Shown: positions 45,891 to 57,479, counted from the stretch's first letter. The stretch is DNA of 64,000 nt from Sabellastarte sp. h YS-2021 (GCA_964017235.1 OZ024936.1:56099028-56163027), one strand, 5' to 3'. The notes: generated from the letters alone by a model not told the origin. Numbers and translations: made by a program.

Positions 45891-47699
45891 TCACACTTGT
45901 AATGAATCACGGACATCACAGAGGATCTGTCCCAATAGATTTTTGCCCTTCTACTGCGACTGTTCATCTAAGTGTGGGTGATGAAGAGAGAGGCCACATG
46001 AAAAGAGTCTGTCTCTTGCACTTGCCTCAATGATGTTGCCAGTTGTTTGTTTAAGCCTTTGTACCAGCTCGCGATTCTGTTGGAATTTTAGAAGACAGGC
46101 TTTATGCATAGTGTGCTTAGCCTTTGGTTCCCAGAGTTCAGGATCAAACTCCTTGATACGGTACGAGAGAGCCTTGGCATGGTTTGGGCGTTTTGCATTT
46201 AATATTGCTGAAGCAGTTGACATGTCGTTGAAAAAGGTGGCCTTTTTTGCTTGATAATAGTGTTCGACAGTTTTATAAGTCACACCTTGCTCCTCAAAAG
46301 AACTTTCATAAAAGTTGCTGAGAAAACTAGCTTTTCCAAAAAAAAGCAATCCCCTTACCGTCTTTTAAACGTCGTTCCGCTGGATTAGCATCTTTCAATC
46401 CATGGGGAAGTAAGTGAAGTGACTCCACTGTGAATTTCTGATCATTGATCACTAACACATCTCTAACTAACAGATCTTGTCACCTGTGGACATTGTTTAG
46501 CGGCTCTCAAATAGGGTTGGAGTTTTCTAACTTTTTCTTGAGTGGCAGGTGAGAAATCTTCAGTGAGTATGAATTTAGTACCTTTCAGGTTGAACCTTAG
46601 ACCGAGTTCTGTCCCGTCGCCAATTGCTGTTGATATGTTTGACCGTACACAATGGCGAGGGACAAAGCTCACATGTACCTGTTTTCTGTGTAAATCTCGA
46701 ACCGTGGGAAATTATTGTATTCACTTTAAAAAGTTCTTGATATGTCTATTATAGCTGTATCCAGTTCACAATACATATGTTATTAAATTAAACTGCTTTT
46801 AGAAGCCAGGAATTTCTTTTGTAGATAACTATGTAATGTTGAAGGTTTGTTTACATTTTGAAAATAGGTTAAAATATATACATTGCCAGTTTGATTGGCA
46901 TTAAATATAAGTGAACGGCACATATACATCCCTTAAAGAAACCAAATAACACTTTATACTTGTGGTAATATGTGTACAAATATGCCGTTCAAGATTTACA
47001 CAGAAAACAGGTACATGTGAGCTCTGTCCCTCGCCATTGTGTCCATCAGTATATCAATAGCAATTGGCGACGGGACAGAAACTTCCCTCTGTCCATTGCA
47101 CTTTGGAACCTAACAATAATGTCCCTTGGGTTTTTTGCAGCCTTTGCAGTAAGGTGAGGCGGCTTCCCTAACCTATGTACATTATTGATCACAACACTTT
47201 CAGGGTCTGAGAGCATAAGGTTATCTTTAAAGAACTTAACAACAAGATCATGCACATTTTCATTCGGACCAGTTTCAGCAATCCCTTTTATTATCAAATT
47301 ATCCTTCCTGGAATAATCCTCAAGTTTATTGACCTGATCCTGAAGCTCTCCATTTTTCTGTTCAGCTTCCCTGAGCCTTCACTGAAGAGTTTCTATTTCT
47401 TTTGAGTTTTCTTCACATTTTACTTTACACTCTTCAAGCCCCATGGCCTGACTTCGAAGATAATCCAAATCTTTGAGCAAAAAGTCAAAAACACATGTAA
47501 ACCATGGTGGGGCTTGCTTTTTAATACCTTCAATAGCCCTTTCCCTTTGCAATTTTTCAGTATGGACATCCATTTCCGTTAAAACAGTTTCTGTCTCACT
47601 AAGTTCCAATAGTTTAGTTGGTGTTGTTTGAAGATTCAATTTCTTGGTTATTAGTATTTCTGGTTCAGAATCAGAGCTATGATTTCGCTTGTAGGCCAT
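45891..47699 (-). pseudogene. LINE ORF1 with C-terminal NADAR (YbiA-like) domain, broken
   Basis: Starts at MAYKRNHSSDSEPEIL. Residues about 60-140 are helical/coiled-coil-like; one TGA at about 47379 interrupts. The same frame then gives EDYSRKDNLIIKGIAET and VVINNVHRLGK, an RRM-like L1 ORF1 domain, to about 47090. After a foldback segment comes the C-terminal domain (ILTEDFSPATQEKVRKLQPY). After frameshifts at about 46485 and in the T8 run at about 46340, a NADAR domain follows: FFGKASFLSNFYESSF, YKTVEHYYQAKKATFF, RIKEFDPELW, MHKACLLKFQQN, GNIIEASARDRLFSCGL. A TAG (probably former TGG) at 45951 is followed in frame by KGKNLLGQILCDVRDSL, the usual NADAR end. NADAR enzymes act on ADP-ribose derivatives, including removal of ADP-ribose from guanine in DNA in bacterial DarT1 systems. 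All four parts are on one strand and within 1.8 kb. Confidence 0.8.
46606..47082. repeat. Foldback: ~92-bp inverted arms with ~295-bp loop inside ORF1
   Basis: Left arm 46606-46697 ('gttctgtcccgtcgccaatt' to 'ttttctgtgtaaatct') is the reverse complement of the right arm 46992-47082 with few mismatches. The loop is AT-rich and unrelated to ORF1. The structure interrupts ORF1 between the RRM-like and C-terminal domains. One arm is presumably the original coding segment. Confidence 0.9.
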
Positions 47700-47799
47700 A
47701 AAAACAATGTCATATACATATACTATAATAATATCCACATTTATCAAGAGAACATATAGGAATAACAGAAGCATCAAAGTTCTTTTTATTCAGCAGCAA

Positions 47800-48165
47800 A
47801 AGAAGCAGAAAAAAGCAGTATTAACATTGACATGTAAAAGTATTCCTTTAATTTAGACCAAGTACTAAAATAATCCACATGTATTTTGGGCCCCTTTTTT
47901 TTATAAAGCACACGGGTTTAACAATCTATTTATAGTCCTTTTATTCCTAGTGCCCAATGCTTCTGTCCAACACAAGTGAAAGTTTCACACAGTTGGTCAT
48001 ATTGAAAGTCATTATTTACCTTTGATACACCAGAGGGGTCCAAGTATAGACTGGTTTTAATTCCTTTAATAACAAGTTGTAACTGGCTCTGGAATGAATG
48101 TTTTTTTTTGAAGCCAAACACTTCATATACATGCATCACTGATTTCCTATGTAGTATTGTAATTA
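47800..48165. other. Stretch with one unassigned minus-strand frame
   Basis: The minus-strand frame 48139-47930 (HSFQSQLQLVIKGIKTSLYL, then KVNNDFQYDQLCETF) looks protein-like but I cannot place it. It could be a host exon or the upstream end of the LINE. Confidence 0.3.
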
Positions 48166-48167
48166 TT

Positions 48168-48660
48168 AAGCGTCCCCCTCAGTTTCCTCACCGCCGCCAC
48201 CGCCGCCGCATTATGGTCTCCCTTGAATATCTCCCTTATTATAAGAAGGTTTCAAGCCATATTTGGCAGTTATATACCTTAGCCGTGGGAAAATTTTTCT
48301 GCATGCTTAAATTTGACCTTTGACCTTTATGAAAGTCACATGATCAAAAACAATTTTTTGAAGTACACCCCCCCCCCCCCCCCCCCCGTCATCGCAGTTC
48401 AGGAAAAACTACTTGCTACACAGCCTTATAATTTGACGCACCTGTTCATACTATCGAAAACGCGAGCTGATTAGATTTTGGGAGCAATCCCTTGAAAAAT
48501 GTCTCATTTATGAGTGATTTTCTGACACCTTCCAATCTGAAAGCCTTAAATTTAGGTCAACCCCCCTATTATCTTCTTAAGTATTGCATTTGGAGCCATA
48601 AAATGTACTGGGAGGTAATAGGAAACCATATGTGGAGAATCTAAATAACCGGTCAGTTTT
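48168..48660 (+). repeat. Proximal part of the 157-bp satellite element
   Basis: Starts 'aagcgtccccctcagtttcc', like 7082 but with the hairpin arm lost, then diverged 'tatctcccttattataagaa' and 'aaatgtactgggaggtaata' blocks. A C22 run at about 48366-48387 precedes 'gtcatcgcagtt', shared with about 7157. Confidence 0.7.
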
Positions 48661-50665
48661 ACCCCACGGCCCCCCCTTATGGGTCAAACTGGGGTCATAA
48701 AATAGCTGATTTTGAGTTTTTGCCTTATATCTCCTTTATTGTTGCTTTTATAGCTTCAGAATGTATTAAGAGGTATTGCGAAAGCATATGTGGAGAGTCT
48801 AAATAGCCGGTCAGTTTTACCCCCCGACCCCCCCTTATGGGCCAAACTGGGGTCATAAATAGCTGCTTTGGAGTTTTTGCCTTATATCTCCTTTATCGTT
48901 GCTTTTATAGCTTCAGAATGTATTAAGAGGCATTGGGAAAGCATATGTGGAGAGTCTACATAGCCGGTCAGTTTTACCCCCGACCCCCCCTTATGGGCCA
49001 AACTGGGGTAATAAAATAGCTGCTTTGGAGTTTTTGCCTTATATCTCCTTTATCGTTGCTTTTATAGCTTCAGAATGTATTAAGAGGTATTGGGAAAGCA
49101 TATGTGGAGAGTCTAAATAGCCGGTCAGTTTTACCTCCCTACCCCCCCTTATGGGCCAAACTGGGGTCATAAATAGCTGCTTTGGAGTTTTTGCCTTATA
49201 TCTCCTTTATTGTTGCTTTTATAGCTTCAGAATGTATTAAGAGGTATTGGGAAAGCATATGTGGAGAATCTAAATAGCCGGTCAGTTTTATCCCCCGACC
49301 CCCCCTTATGGGTCAAACAGGGGTCATAAAATAGTTGCTTTGGAGTTTTGCCTTATATCTCCTTTATTGTTACTTTTATACCTTCAGAATGTATTAAGAG
49401 GTATTAGGAAAGCATATGGGGAGAGTCTAAATAGCCGGTCAGTTTTACCCCCCGGCCCCCCTTATGGGTCAAACTGGGATAATAAAATAGCTGATTTTGA
49501 GTTTTTGCCTTATATCTCCTTTATTGTTGCTTTTATACCTTCAGAATGTATTAAGAGGTATTGGGAAAGCATATGTGGAGAGTCTAAATAGCCGGTCAGT
49601 TTTACCCCCCGACCCCCCCTTATGGGCCAAACTGGGGTCATAAATAGCTGCTTTGGAGTTTTTGCCTTATATCTCCTTTATCGTTGCTTTTATAGCTTCA
49701 GAATGTATTAAGAGGCATTGGGAAAGCATATGTGGAGAGTCTACATAGCTGGTCAGTTTTACCCCCGACCCCCCCTTATGGGCCAAACTGGGGTAATAAA
49801 ATAGCTGCTTTGGAGTTTTTGCCTTATATCTCCTTTATTGTTGCTTTTATACCTTCAGAATGTATTAAGAGGTATTGGGAAAGCATATGTGGAGAGTCTA
49901 AATAGCCGGTCAGTTTTACCCCCCGACCCCCCCTTATGGGCCAAACTGGGGTCATAAATAGCTGCTTTGGAGTTTTTGCCTTATATCTCCTTTATCGTTG
50001 CTTTTATAGCTTCAGAATGTATTAAGAGGTATTGGGAAAGCATATGTGGAGAGTCTACATAGCCAGTCAGTTTTACCCCCGACCCCCCCTTATGGGCCAA
50101 ACTGGGGTCATAAAATAGCTGCTTTGGAGTTTTTGCCTTATATCTCCTTTATCGTTGCTTTTATAGCTTCAGAATGTATTAAGAGGTATTGGGAAAGCAT
50201 ATGTGGAGAGTCTAAATAGCCGGTCAGTTTTACCTCCTGACCCCCCCTTATGGGCCAAACTGGGGTCATAAATAGCTGCTTTGGAGTTTTTGCCTTATAT
50301 CTCCTTTATCGTTGCTTTTATAGCTTCAGAATGTATTAAGAGGTATTAGGAAAGCATATGTGGAGAATCTAAATAGCCAGTCAGTTTTATCCCCCGACCC
50401 CCTCTTATGGGTCAAACTGGGGTCATAAAATAGTTGCTTTGGAGTTTTGCCTTATATCTCCTTTATTGTTGCTTTTATACCTTCAGAATGTATTAAGAGG
50501 TATTAGGAAAGCATATGTGGAGAGTCTAAATAGCCGGTCAGTTTTACCCCCCGACCCCCCCTATGGGCCAAACTGGGGTCAGAAATAGCTGCTTTGGAGT
50601 TTTTGCCTTATATCTCCTGTATCGTTGCTTTTATAGCTTCAGAATGTATTAAGAGGTATTGGCAT
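48661..50665 (+). repeat. 157-bp satellite, ~13 copies
   Basis: 'ttgccttatatctcc' occurs at 48720, 48877, 49034, 49191 and onwards, every 157 bp. Units carry 'cagaatgtattaagaggtat', 'gagagtctaaatagccggtc' and 'ccccccttatgggccaaact'. Copies are very similar, with small alternations ('tagcttc' or 'taccttc'). Ends abruptly at 'gaggtattgg' followed by unrelated 'catacggcgcagctttg'. Confidence 0.95.
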
Positions 50666-50880
50666 ACGGCGCAGCTTTGTGCATTCTTAGCTTTACATCA
50701 TGCTTATTAAAACCACAAAGCATTTTAAACTTTCAGGGATGCTTCGCTTTTGTTAGCAAAAGCATTCCTCTAGTTTATGCCTGAGGGTTCATAATATTGA
50801 AACCCAAAGCATTTCCAAAAAAAAAGACATAAGAAACTGGTTAACTCCAAAAATAATAAAATAGCATCAGAGATATAGCA
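50666..50880. other. Short junction between satellites
   Basis: Contains 'gggatgcttcgcttttgtta' and 'aaagcatttcc', which look like decayed 'aagcatccc' hairpin ends. No gene. Confidence 0.4.
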
Positions 50881-52080
50881 CCATGAGGTATAGAAGTACT
50901 GTACCAGTACAAACTTCAGGATACTTTCAGAGCACTGTCAGTTATATAAAGGTCCAAACAATGTTTAAATGGAGAAATAATGTTTAAAAGAAAGATAATG
51001 CGTATAGAGATGAAGTATTAAAACAAGATAATTCAATAACAAGATGACAGCATTAATCAGTAAACTAAAATTCAACACTCTTTATCTACATCTGCATGGC
51101 CTAATTATGGTTTAGATGGTTTGAATATTACCATGCATACAGAAGTGGTAATGCATTTAATGAATGCTTATTGTGGTGTTGGAGCAAAATCTGTGGCTCA
51201 CTTGATGAAATTCTATCTCTTACAATGGGAAGTTATGAAAGTAAAATTCTTACTAAATTCTAATATGACTTTTGCTTAATCTGCATCAAAAGACAGACCC
51301 AAAGGTCCAAGAAGATTTTAAAGGTCAAGGTCACTACGACAAGGTAAAAGGTCAAATTAAGGTCACACCTTGATAATATACACCTATAGACCCTAACCAA
51401 TGTCCCTACCAAGTATCAACTTCCTACACCTTACAGTTTCCGAGATATAGCCCTGACAAGATTTTATAGGTCAAGGTCACTATGGCAAGGTCAAAGGTCA
51501 AATCAAGGTCACACCATGATGCTGCACACCTACACCCCCTAACCAATGTCTCTACCAAATATCAACTTCCTACACCTTACAGTTTCCAAGATATAGCCCG
51601 GACAAGATTTTATAGGTCAAGGTCACTACGGCAAGGTCAAAGGTCAAATCAAGGTCAGATCATGACGTTGCACACCTACACCCCCTAACAAATGTCCCTA
51701 CCAAATATCAACTTCCACACCTTACGGTTTCCAAGATATAGCCCGGACAAGATTTTATAGGTCAAGGTCACTATGGCAAGGTCAAAGGTCAAATCAAGGT
51801 CACACCAAGGCGTTGCACACCTATACCCCCTAACCAATGTTCCTACCAAATATCAACTTCCTACACCTTACGGTTTCTGAGATATAGCCCGGACAAGAGT
51901 TTATAGGTCAAGGTCACTACGGCAAGGTCAAAGGTCAAATCAAGGTCAGAACATGACGTTGCACACCTACACCCCCTAACCAATGTCTCTACCAAGTATC
52001 AACTTCCTACACCTTACGGTTTCTGAGATACAGCCCGGACAAACTATTTCCCGCCGCCCGCCCGCCCGCCCATCTGGACA
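50870..52080 (+). repeat. Dispersed satellite-bearing element, copy 3, about five 146-bp units
   Basis: 50870-51290 is the non-repeated 5' part shared with 7200-7640. 51300-52060 holds tandem 146-bp units with 'gcacacctacaccccctaac', 'aagtatcaacttcctacacc', 'gagatatagcccggacaaga' and 'tataggtcaaggtcact'. It ends in a GC-rich 'cccgccgcccgcccgcccgc' tract leading to the hairpin at 52098. This is the most complete copy and shows the whole architecture. Confidence 0.93.
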
Positions 52081-52097
52081 CCATGGGTGAAAACAAT

Positions 52098-52126
52098 ACC
52101 CCGACAGCCCTTAAGGGCTGTGGGGT
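52098..52126. repeat. Terminal hairpin of the 146-bp satellite element (right end)
   Basis: 'accccgacagcccttaaggg' plus 'ctgtggggt' is a palindrome with one mismatch. The same sequence in opposite orientation opens the array at 62558-62586. Confidence 0.9.
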
Positions 52127-52129
52127 AAT

Positions 52130-53030
52130 AATTTCTAATTATTTCATCATGTTCTACAATCAATAATACATCCTTTCTTGCAATTAATTTGCAAAATATA
52201 TCCTTGTATCCAGCACTAAAATATAAAAACTTTACAGACAAAAAAGCATGTCTTGATACTCCATGATTGCCATCTGTCACTCCATGATTGCCATCTGTCA
52301 TTGCCATCTTTTGTAAATTCTGGTGCACTACCCGTACCTGGGATGGCTTTGCGCTCACGCTAGGGGACCGAAACACCTTTTGGCTTTGTTTTTGCTACTA
52401 TCCCCTTCAGTATTGCTTTTACAACCACAATATTTTGGGAAATAATGGGAAACCATGGACTTGAATTCAGAAGAAGGAAATATTGTCATTTTCACCCATT
52501 GGCAAGTCAGTTTTGTCTAAATTTTGTAAAAGGGGGACATTTCCAGAATTTTTGAATTGACAAATTGTTGTCCATTGTTGTCAGAATTCTTCAAAGGTGT
52601 TAATAAAACCACCTTCAGGACGTATTGTATTGAAATATTTAAACATGACTATTTGATCTCAAGAGGAGACTGAGAGTATTTATTTTAAGAATTTAATAAA
52701 ATGTGAAATTTCTTTTACTTAATATTCTTATCATTTCTGTTTTGCATTGTGGTCAGTTCTTTTTCTTTTGCTTTTCAGGAAATTGGAGCAACAGAAGACA
52801 TAGAGCTAGAAGATCATTCCACCTATAACTTGAAAACTGTTAGTCAGAAGCCTCCAATATTTGGTTAGAATAGAATATCATTCATTTTTGTGTCCTGTTT
52901 GTTTGCAGGAAACGGTTTATACAGTACAGTAAATATAATTTTAAACATACCCAACACCATTTGAGCTTATAAGACACTATATTTTAAGCAATGTGATATT
53001 TAATGACATACAAACATTTTCATAGTAATA
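52130..53030. other. Mixed stretch: short duplication, decayed satellite and a candidate exon
   Basis: 'ccatgattgccatctgtca' occurs twice at 52261 and 52280. 52380-52640 contains traces of the 157-bp family ('gggaaataatgggaaaccat'). The rest, apart from the exon at 52779, is unassigned. Confidence 0.5.
52779..52868 (+). CDS. Putative terminal exon of an unidentified gene
   Basis: A strong acceptor (pyrimidine tract 'ttctttttcttttgcttttc' then AG at 52777-52778) is followed by 29 codons and TAG: EIGATEDIELEDHSTYNLK continuing to QKPPIFG. The acidic, non-repetitive composition contrasts with the surrounding satellites. I do not recognise the protein and see no matching upstream exon, which would lie left of or within the repeats if they are intronic. 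It could be a chance frame behind a chance acceptor. Confidence 0.35.
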   Translation, partial: EIGATEDIELEDHSTYNLKTVSQKPPIFG

Positions 53031-53035
53031 TAATT

Positions 53036-53061
53036 AAGCATCCCTAGAAAAGGGGATGCTT
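53036..53061. repeat. Terminal hairpin ('aagcatcccta...')
   Basis: 'aagcatccctagaaaagggg' plus 'atgctt' is a clean hairpin with a 6-base loop region, preceded by 'tataatt' and followed by 'tttggtttcaccc'. It opens the decayed repeat that follows. Confidence 0.8.
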
Positions 53062-54470
53062 TTTGGTTTCACCCAATTTTTAGACATCCTACACCAACAC
53101 CCCAGCCCCCGCTACAGTATTTTCTAAGTTGAATATCTTCCTTAATATAAGGCCTCTTAAAATAACTTTTGGCAGTTATGATCTTTAGGCATGGGAAAAT
53201 TTTTTGACAGGCATGAATTTGACATTTGACGTTTATCAAGGTCTCATGATCAAGAACATTTTTTTCTTGCACTTCATTTTCACCAGATTTTCTCAGATAC
53301 TACAATATAGGGATCAACAAAATTTGGCATGCGCTTTCCTTACATCAAAATCTAGGTGCCAGTCGACTTTCAGATCAATCAGGCCATAATTGACCTAAGT
53401 CAGTTGATTATCGGTAAGCATTAAAAACGTGCTGAAATTGACCATTTTGGCCACATATTGTGTATACACATTGAGGACCCCACACAGAATCAGTATGTTA
53501 TTGAAGCATGGAAGTTGGCTTTATAGCTTCAAAATTAATAACATTATGTTAAGGTTACCTTAAAATCAGCCAAATCAGGTGTCTTAGGTATATAGTATAC
53601 AGGCAGGATATGTCCAGTATTTCTTAAATTTTTGAATTTAGAGCTTTAAAATGTATTGTGAGGTAACAGGAAACCATGGCGTGGGATTCCAAAAATCACA
53701 TCAAATTTTCCCCCATGACCCCCCTCTCAAGGTCAAACTGGGGTCATAAAGTTAAATTTCCTGTATTTTGAAGTGTATGTACAAACTTGTTGCCTGATAT
53801 CCTATAAAACTTACTTAAATTATTCTTAAGGACTATTCAAACCTATAGATGTGGCTTTTTGCACCCTTCTTGCCTTTCAAGGTCAATTTTATGACCCGAA
53901 ATTGGTCAAATTTTCACGTATTGCTTAATATCGCTTTAATTATTGCAATTAGAGTTTTGGAATGTATTGGGAGGTAATAGGAAAACATGGCCTGGGATTC
54001 CAAAAATGCTATCATATTTTCTCCCCAAGCCTCCCTCTAGGTCACACTGGAGTCATAAAGTTGGGTTTCATGTATTTTGCAGCAAATATTGCCTGAAATC
54101 CTATAAAACTTCATTTAATTATTCTTCGGGGCTGTTAAAACCTAGGGGTTTAGCTTTTTACCCCTTTCTTGCCTTTGAAGGGATACATATATTTTATGAC
54201 CTTTGGTAATATTCATTCCTTTCATTCCAAATATACCATCAAACCTGTCACCTCAAGCCTTTCCCCCCCCCTCAAAATGGGTTCATTAAGTTGAATTTCT
54301 TGTATTTTGTACTGCATCTTCAGAAATATTGACTTGAATCATATAGAACTCAATTGAAATGTTCTTCTTGACTATTCAAACCTAGTGATATGGCTTTGTA
54401 TCCCCTGCTTACCTTTCAAGGTCAGTTTTATGACCCTTTTCATTTTCACTTATTTCTTAACTTTATATAC
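53062..54470 (+). repeat. Decayed satellite element related to the 157-bp family, ~300-bp spacing
   Basis: Blocks 'gaggtaacaggaaaccatgg', 'ggtcaaactggggtcataaa' and 'cctttcaaggtcaattttat' recur near 53640-53880, 53960-54190 and 54240-54440. The unit is about 300 bp and much diverged. Confidence 0.75.
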
Positions 54471-54622
54471 CTTTTAATATGACTTGTAGTTATGTATTAA
54501 TACTGAAAACTCATTCATGTACATGTATTTTACAAGCCTTTATCTTTACTATTTGTTTACTATTCACTATCCACTTTGGGAGGCTCATTTTTGTCTTAGC
54601 AAAAACCTTTTTCCATTTTTGC

Positions 54623-54740
54623 CAGTCAGCTGACATTATGGCATCACTCTGCAGTGTACTTATCAGTCAGCTGACATTATGGCATCACTCTGCGCCGGTG
54701 TACTTATCAGTCAGCTGACATTATGGCATCACTCTGTGGT
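54623..54740. repeat. ~42-bp direct repeat, three copies
   Basis: 'cagtcagctgacattatggc' starts at 54623, 54664 and 54707. The core 'tcagctgac' also occurs near 5557-5580 at the end of the inverted copy. Confidence 0.85.
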
Positions 54741-54744
54741 GTCT

Positions 54745-55086
54745 GCGCGAACCACTTCTCCTCCAAAAGTACAAGGCCCAGGGACATGCTGTTACATTTA
54801 AAAGATACCTTATCTATTGAGGATGATAAATCATAAAATCCATGCAGATCTATCTGTTCGTCTGTTCCCCACAGCCATTAGAAGAGAGGGTCCCCCACCC
54901 AAAGTGTGAAAATTTCAACACTTTATCACAATTTTCTCATTGATTATGAAAGGGATTTCTCTCTTATCTTGCATATATGTTCTTGGCCACAAGTACATTC
55001 CCTTGTGTGAGTATCAGACCTGGATCTTTCTTAATTTTTTATGAATTTTTAAAATATTTTTAATGCATTAAAATTCATGAATTCAT
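54745..55086 (+). repeat. Dispersed repeat, left part, split by the DIRS insertion
   Basis: The reverse complement of 5200-5540. It runs to 'aaaattcatgaattcatg' and is then cut by the DIRS left end; the matching continuation is at about 61041. Confidence 0.85.
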
Positions 55087-55103
55087 GCTTTTATTGCGCT
55101 ACA

Positions 55104-55225
55104 ATAGCTTACCATGTGGGACTGAATGCTAATTCGGGAGGCCGCCGGACTCCACTCCACCCGTCCGTGGTTTAGTATGTTGTACCATAGCATTGTCATT
55201 TGGTAATTCGTCCTTCTCTCGCTGG
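55104..55225 (+). repeat. DIRS left inverted terminal repeat
   Basis: 'agcttaccatgtgggactga' then 'gggaggccgccggactcc' and 'ggtaattcgtccttc'. The reverse complement of 60870-61012 with an extra segment in the right copy. Confidence 0.85.
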
Positions 55226-55440
55226 CCGCCATATTGGAAAGACGTTTGAAATATCTCTCAATAATTTACAGTTTTCTCAGCATATAGGTATTGTTGGATG
55301 TTATTATTCAGCCATTTGTTTAATTTTATTGTATAGTACGTTCTGTAAAACTTTGGGAACTTGAGGATAAGCATTCTTTGAATATTTAATGTTTTTGTGA
55401 GTTTTCCGTGTTTCGACTCGGATCTTTTATTGCAGTAAAA

Positions 55441-57430
55441 ATGTCTTCCCACCAAGTAAGCACAAAAGCAAGATCATCTAAATGCCGTCACTTCTGCTAT
55501 CCATTCGATACCCGCAATTACTGCCCTACCTGTAGGGAATCTGGCAAGGGAGACAACCCCTGTGTCACATAGCAGTCTCCTTGCAATATCTGTGATAGTT
55601 TCACCGAGGAACAACAGATTAAAATAAAACAAAGACATCAGTATATTAGGAAGCAGAAGTCGTTGGATCCAAATACTAGCAAAGATGACCTTGACCTGTT
55701 GGATGACGATGGTTATGCTTTCTCTGGCTCTCAAGCAGACTTTGAGGGTGCTGCTGAAAATTTGTTTTCTTCTCATCCACGTCCCAACCCTTACGTTTTG
55801 AATCTTTGTCATTAAAAACTCCACAAACTGTCCTCCTACCCCAGGTACTGCATTGCAGAATAAAATACAGAGTAGGCTAGAAAAATCCCTGGGTAGTACA
55901 TTTAACATCCAACTTAAGCAAGAAATGAGGGTTTCCAGACGGCTATGCTGGAGGCAATGAAGTCTCTCAGAGACGAAATGCTTTCTTTCAAAAAAGCCTC
56001 CGAGTCAGATGTAGTGCAGACATCCGACTCTGCTAAAGCTAGACCTGGACCAAGTAATCAGCCCAACCCTATTGTGACTCGGACTTCTATTCCAAGGGCA
56101 TCCGACCACTCAGATGTTCAACCTATGGACCTCCACTTCCAAGTCTTCTCAGAATGTCCAGTCCGAGCATGCTTCCAAGCAATCGGATATTAAATCCGAC
56201 CACTCGGAACATCATTCCCACTCGGAATGCCCTAAACAGGCGTGTCCTAAAGCAAAAAAGCAATCTGACAAAAGGAAGCACAAGACACGGGCAAAATATT
56301 ATTCTCAGTCATCTTTTTCAGAGGAAGATTAGTCCTCTGCCTCAACTAGAAAGCCTACTAAACCTCAACATAAGGTTCCTCAGGAACTTCAACATCAGGA
56401 CAGCACAGATCTCTAGATCTCCCTGACCCCAGGGAAACTTTGCCTATGTCCTCTACCACTGTGCCAGGCCTAGACGATGAAAAAGGCCAACAGGAGCTAA
56501 GGCCAAGAGGCCCTTCTGCTATGCTCCCTTTAAACCCAATTCTCAAAGATGCTTTTGAGAAATTTGAACAAGATTTCTTTGCCTCCAATTTACCTGAGGG
56601 TAAATATATCAAACCTTCAACAGCCAAGTACTACAAGGTGGGACAACCTTGTTTTGAAGATAAGCTTCAAGAACTTAATACAGATTTTGCAAAAATCTGT
56701 ATCTCTCCAAAGCCTTCTGGGGCCCCTGTGTGCAAGGTTCCCCTAGAAGTTCTTAAGGAACTTGAACATCAATCTAGACAGAATCTTTCTACCATCAATT
56801 TCACAGCTACTTTCGTTAGGACTGCCTCCTCATGTAACACTGTTATGGAGAAGTGCCTACATAGTGCCAAGGCTACCTTCAAAAGGGTCAGAAATCAAAT
56901 TCTAAAGGGTGCCGACCCCGAAAGAGCTGCTAGATGTGGTTATGAAAACGTGATTATTTTGAACTGATGAATAAGAGGATTATTAGTCAACAGAGAGCCT
57001 GCCTTAGCAAATCTGTAGCCCACATACTCCAGAGGGAACTATATACCATGGGCAACACTGGCCTTCTGAGAAGAGAGGCTGAAATGACCCTTCTTCAACC
57101 ACACCTAGGGGACTCGAGACGCCAGGAACTGAGGAACTTGCCTTTTTGGCCTACTCCTCTTTTCAAGTCTCAACTAGTGAAGGATGGAGAGGACTTCCTC
57201 CTTTAAAAAGGCACCCCTAAAGACTCTCAGGGTGTTGGACCCTATCAAATCAAGCCCTTTTGTGGTCCCCACCACAACAAGAAAAGAGGCTCCTACAAGA
57301 AACGCCCCTATGGGGGCAATTCCTCACAAAGCAGTAACCAGTCGTTTTTATCAGGTAGGGGGAAACCAAACTTCAGAGGCTCCAGGGGTCGAGAGCATGG
57401 AAACCCCTCCTCCCAATGACTCCTTTTAAG
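55441..57430 (+). pseudogene. DIRS gag-type ORF, broken
   Basis: Starts MSSHQVSTKARSSKCRHFC. An N-terminal Cys-rich part (CPTCRESGKGDNPCV, then a TAG, then CNICDSFTEEQ) is followed by a serine-rich low-complexity part (55940-56330) and a well-conserved globular part in the frame 56440-56967 (LPLNPILKDAFEKFEQDFFA to ATFKRVRNQILKG). A Gly/Arg-rich tail continues in other frames to about 57430. At least three frameshifts and a stop. Shares its Cys-rich start with the fragment at 1397. Confidence 0.8.
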
Positions 57431-57479
57431 CCTCCCTCAGTCCACCAGTACTAGGTCGCCTCTGTTCTTTCAGAAGAGA

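Larger units (their letters stand above)
40604..47800 (-). mobile_element. Nearly full-length L1/Tx1-like LINE with NADAR-bearing ORF1
   Basis: The 3' end is a poly(A) tail (T16 on plus at 40604-40619). Going up the minus strand: ORF2 (40749-44767), an inter-ORF region of about 1.1 kb (44770-45890) with a 65-bp duplication, ORF1 with a C-terminal NADAR domain (45891-47699), and a short 5' part to about 47800. The copy is broken by a SINE, by a foldback segment in ORF1 and by several point frameshifts, so it is not autonomous now. The 5' boundary is approximate. Confidence 0.85.

Noticed and set aside
30562-46349. Prokaryote-style defence system (NADAR, OTU and tyrosine recombinases)
   Set aside because: The NADAR and recombinase parts belong to separate eukaryotic retroelements and the OTU part to an intron-containing fragment in an inverted-repeat element; there is no operon structure.
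48168-48323. Coding exon at 48108-48323
   Set aside because: The frame lies on the proximal repeat block of the 157-bp satellite shared with about 7100.
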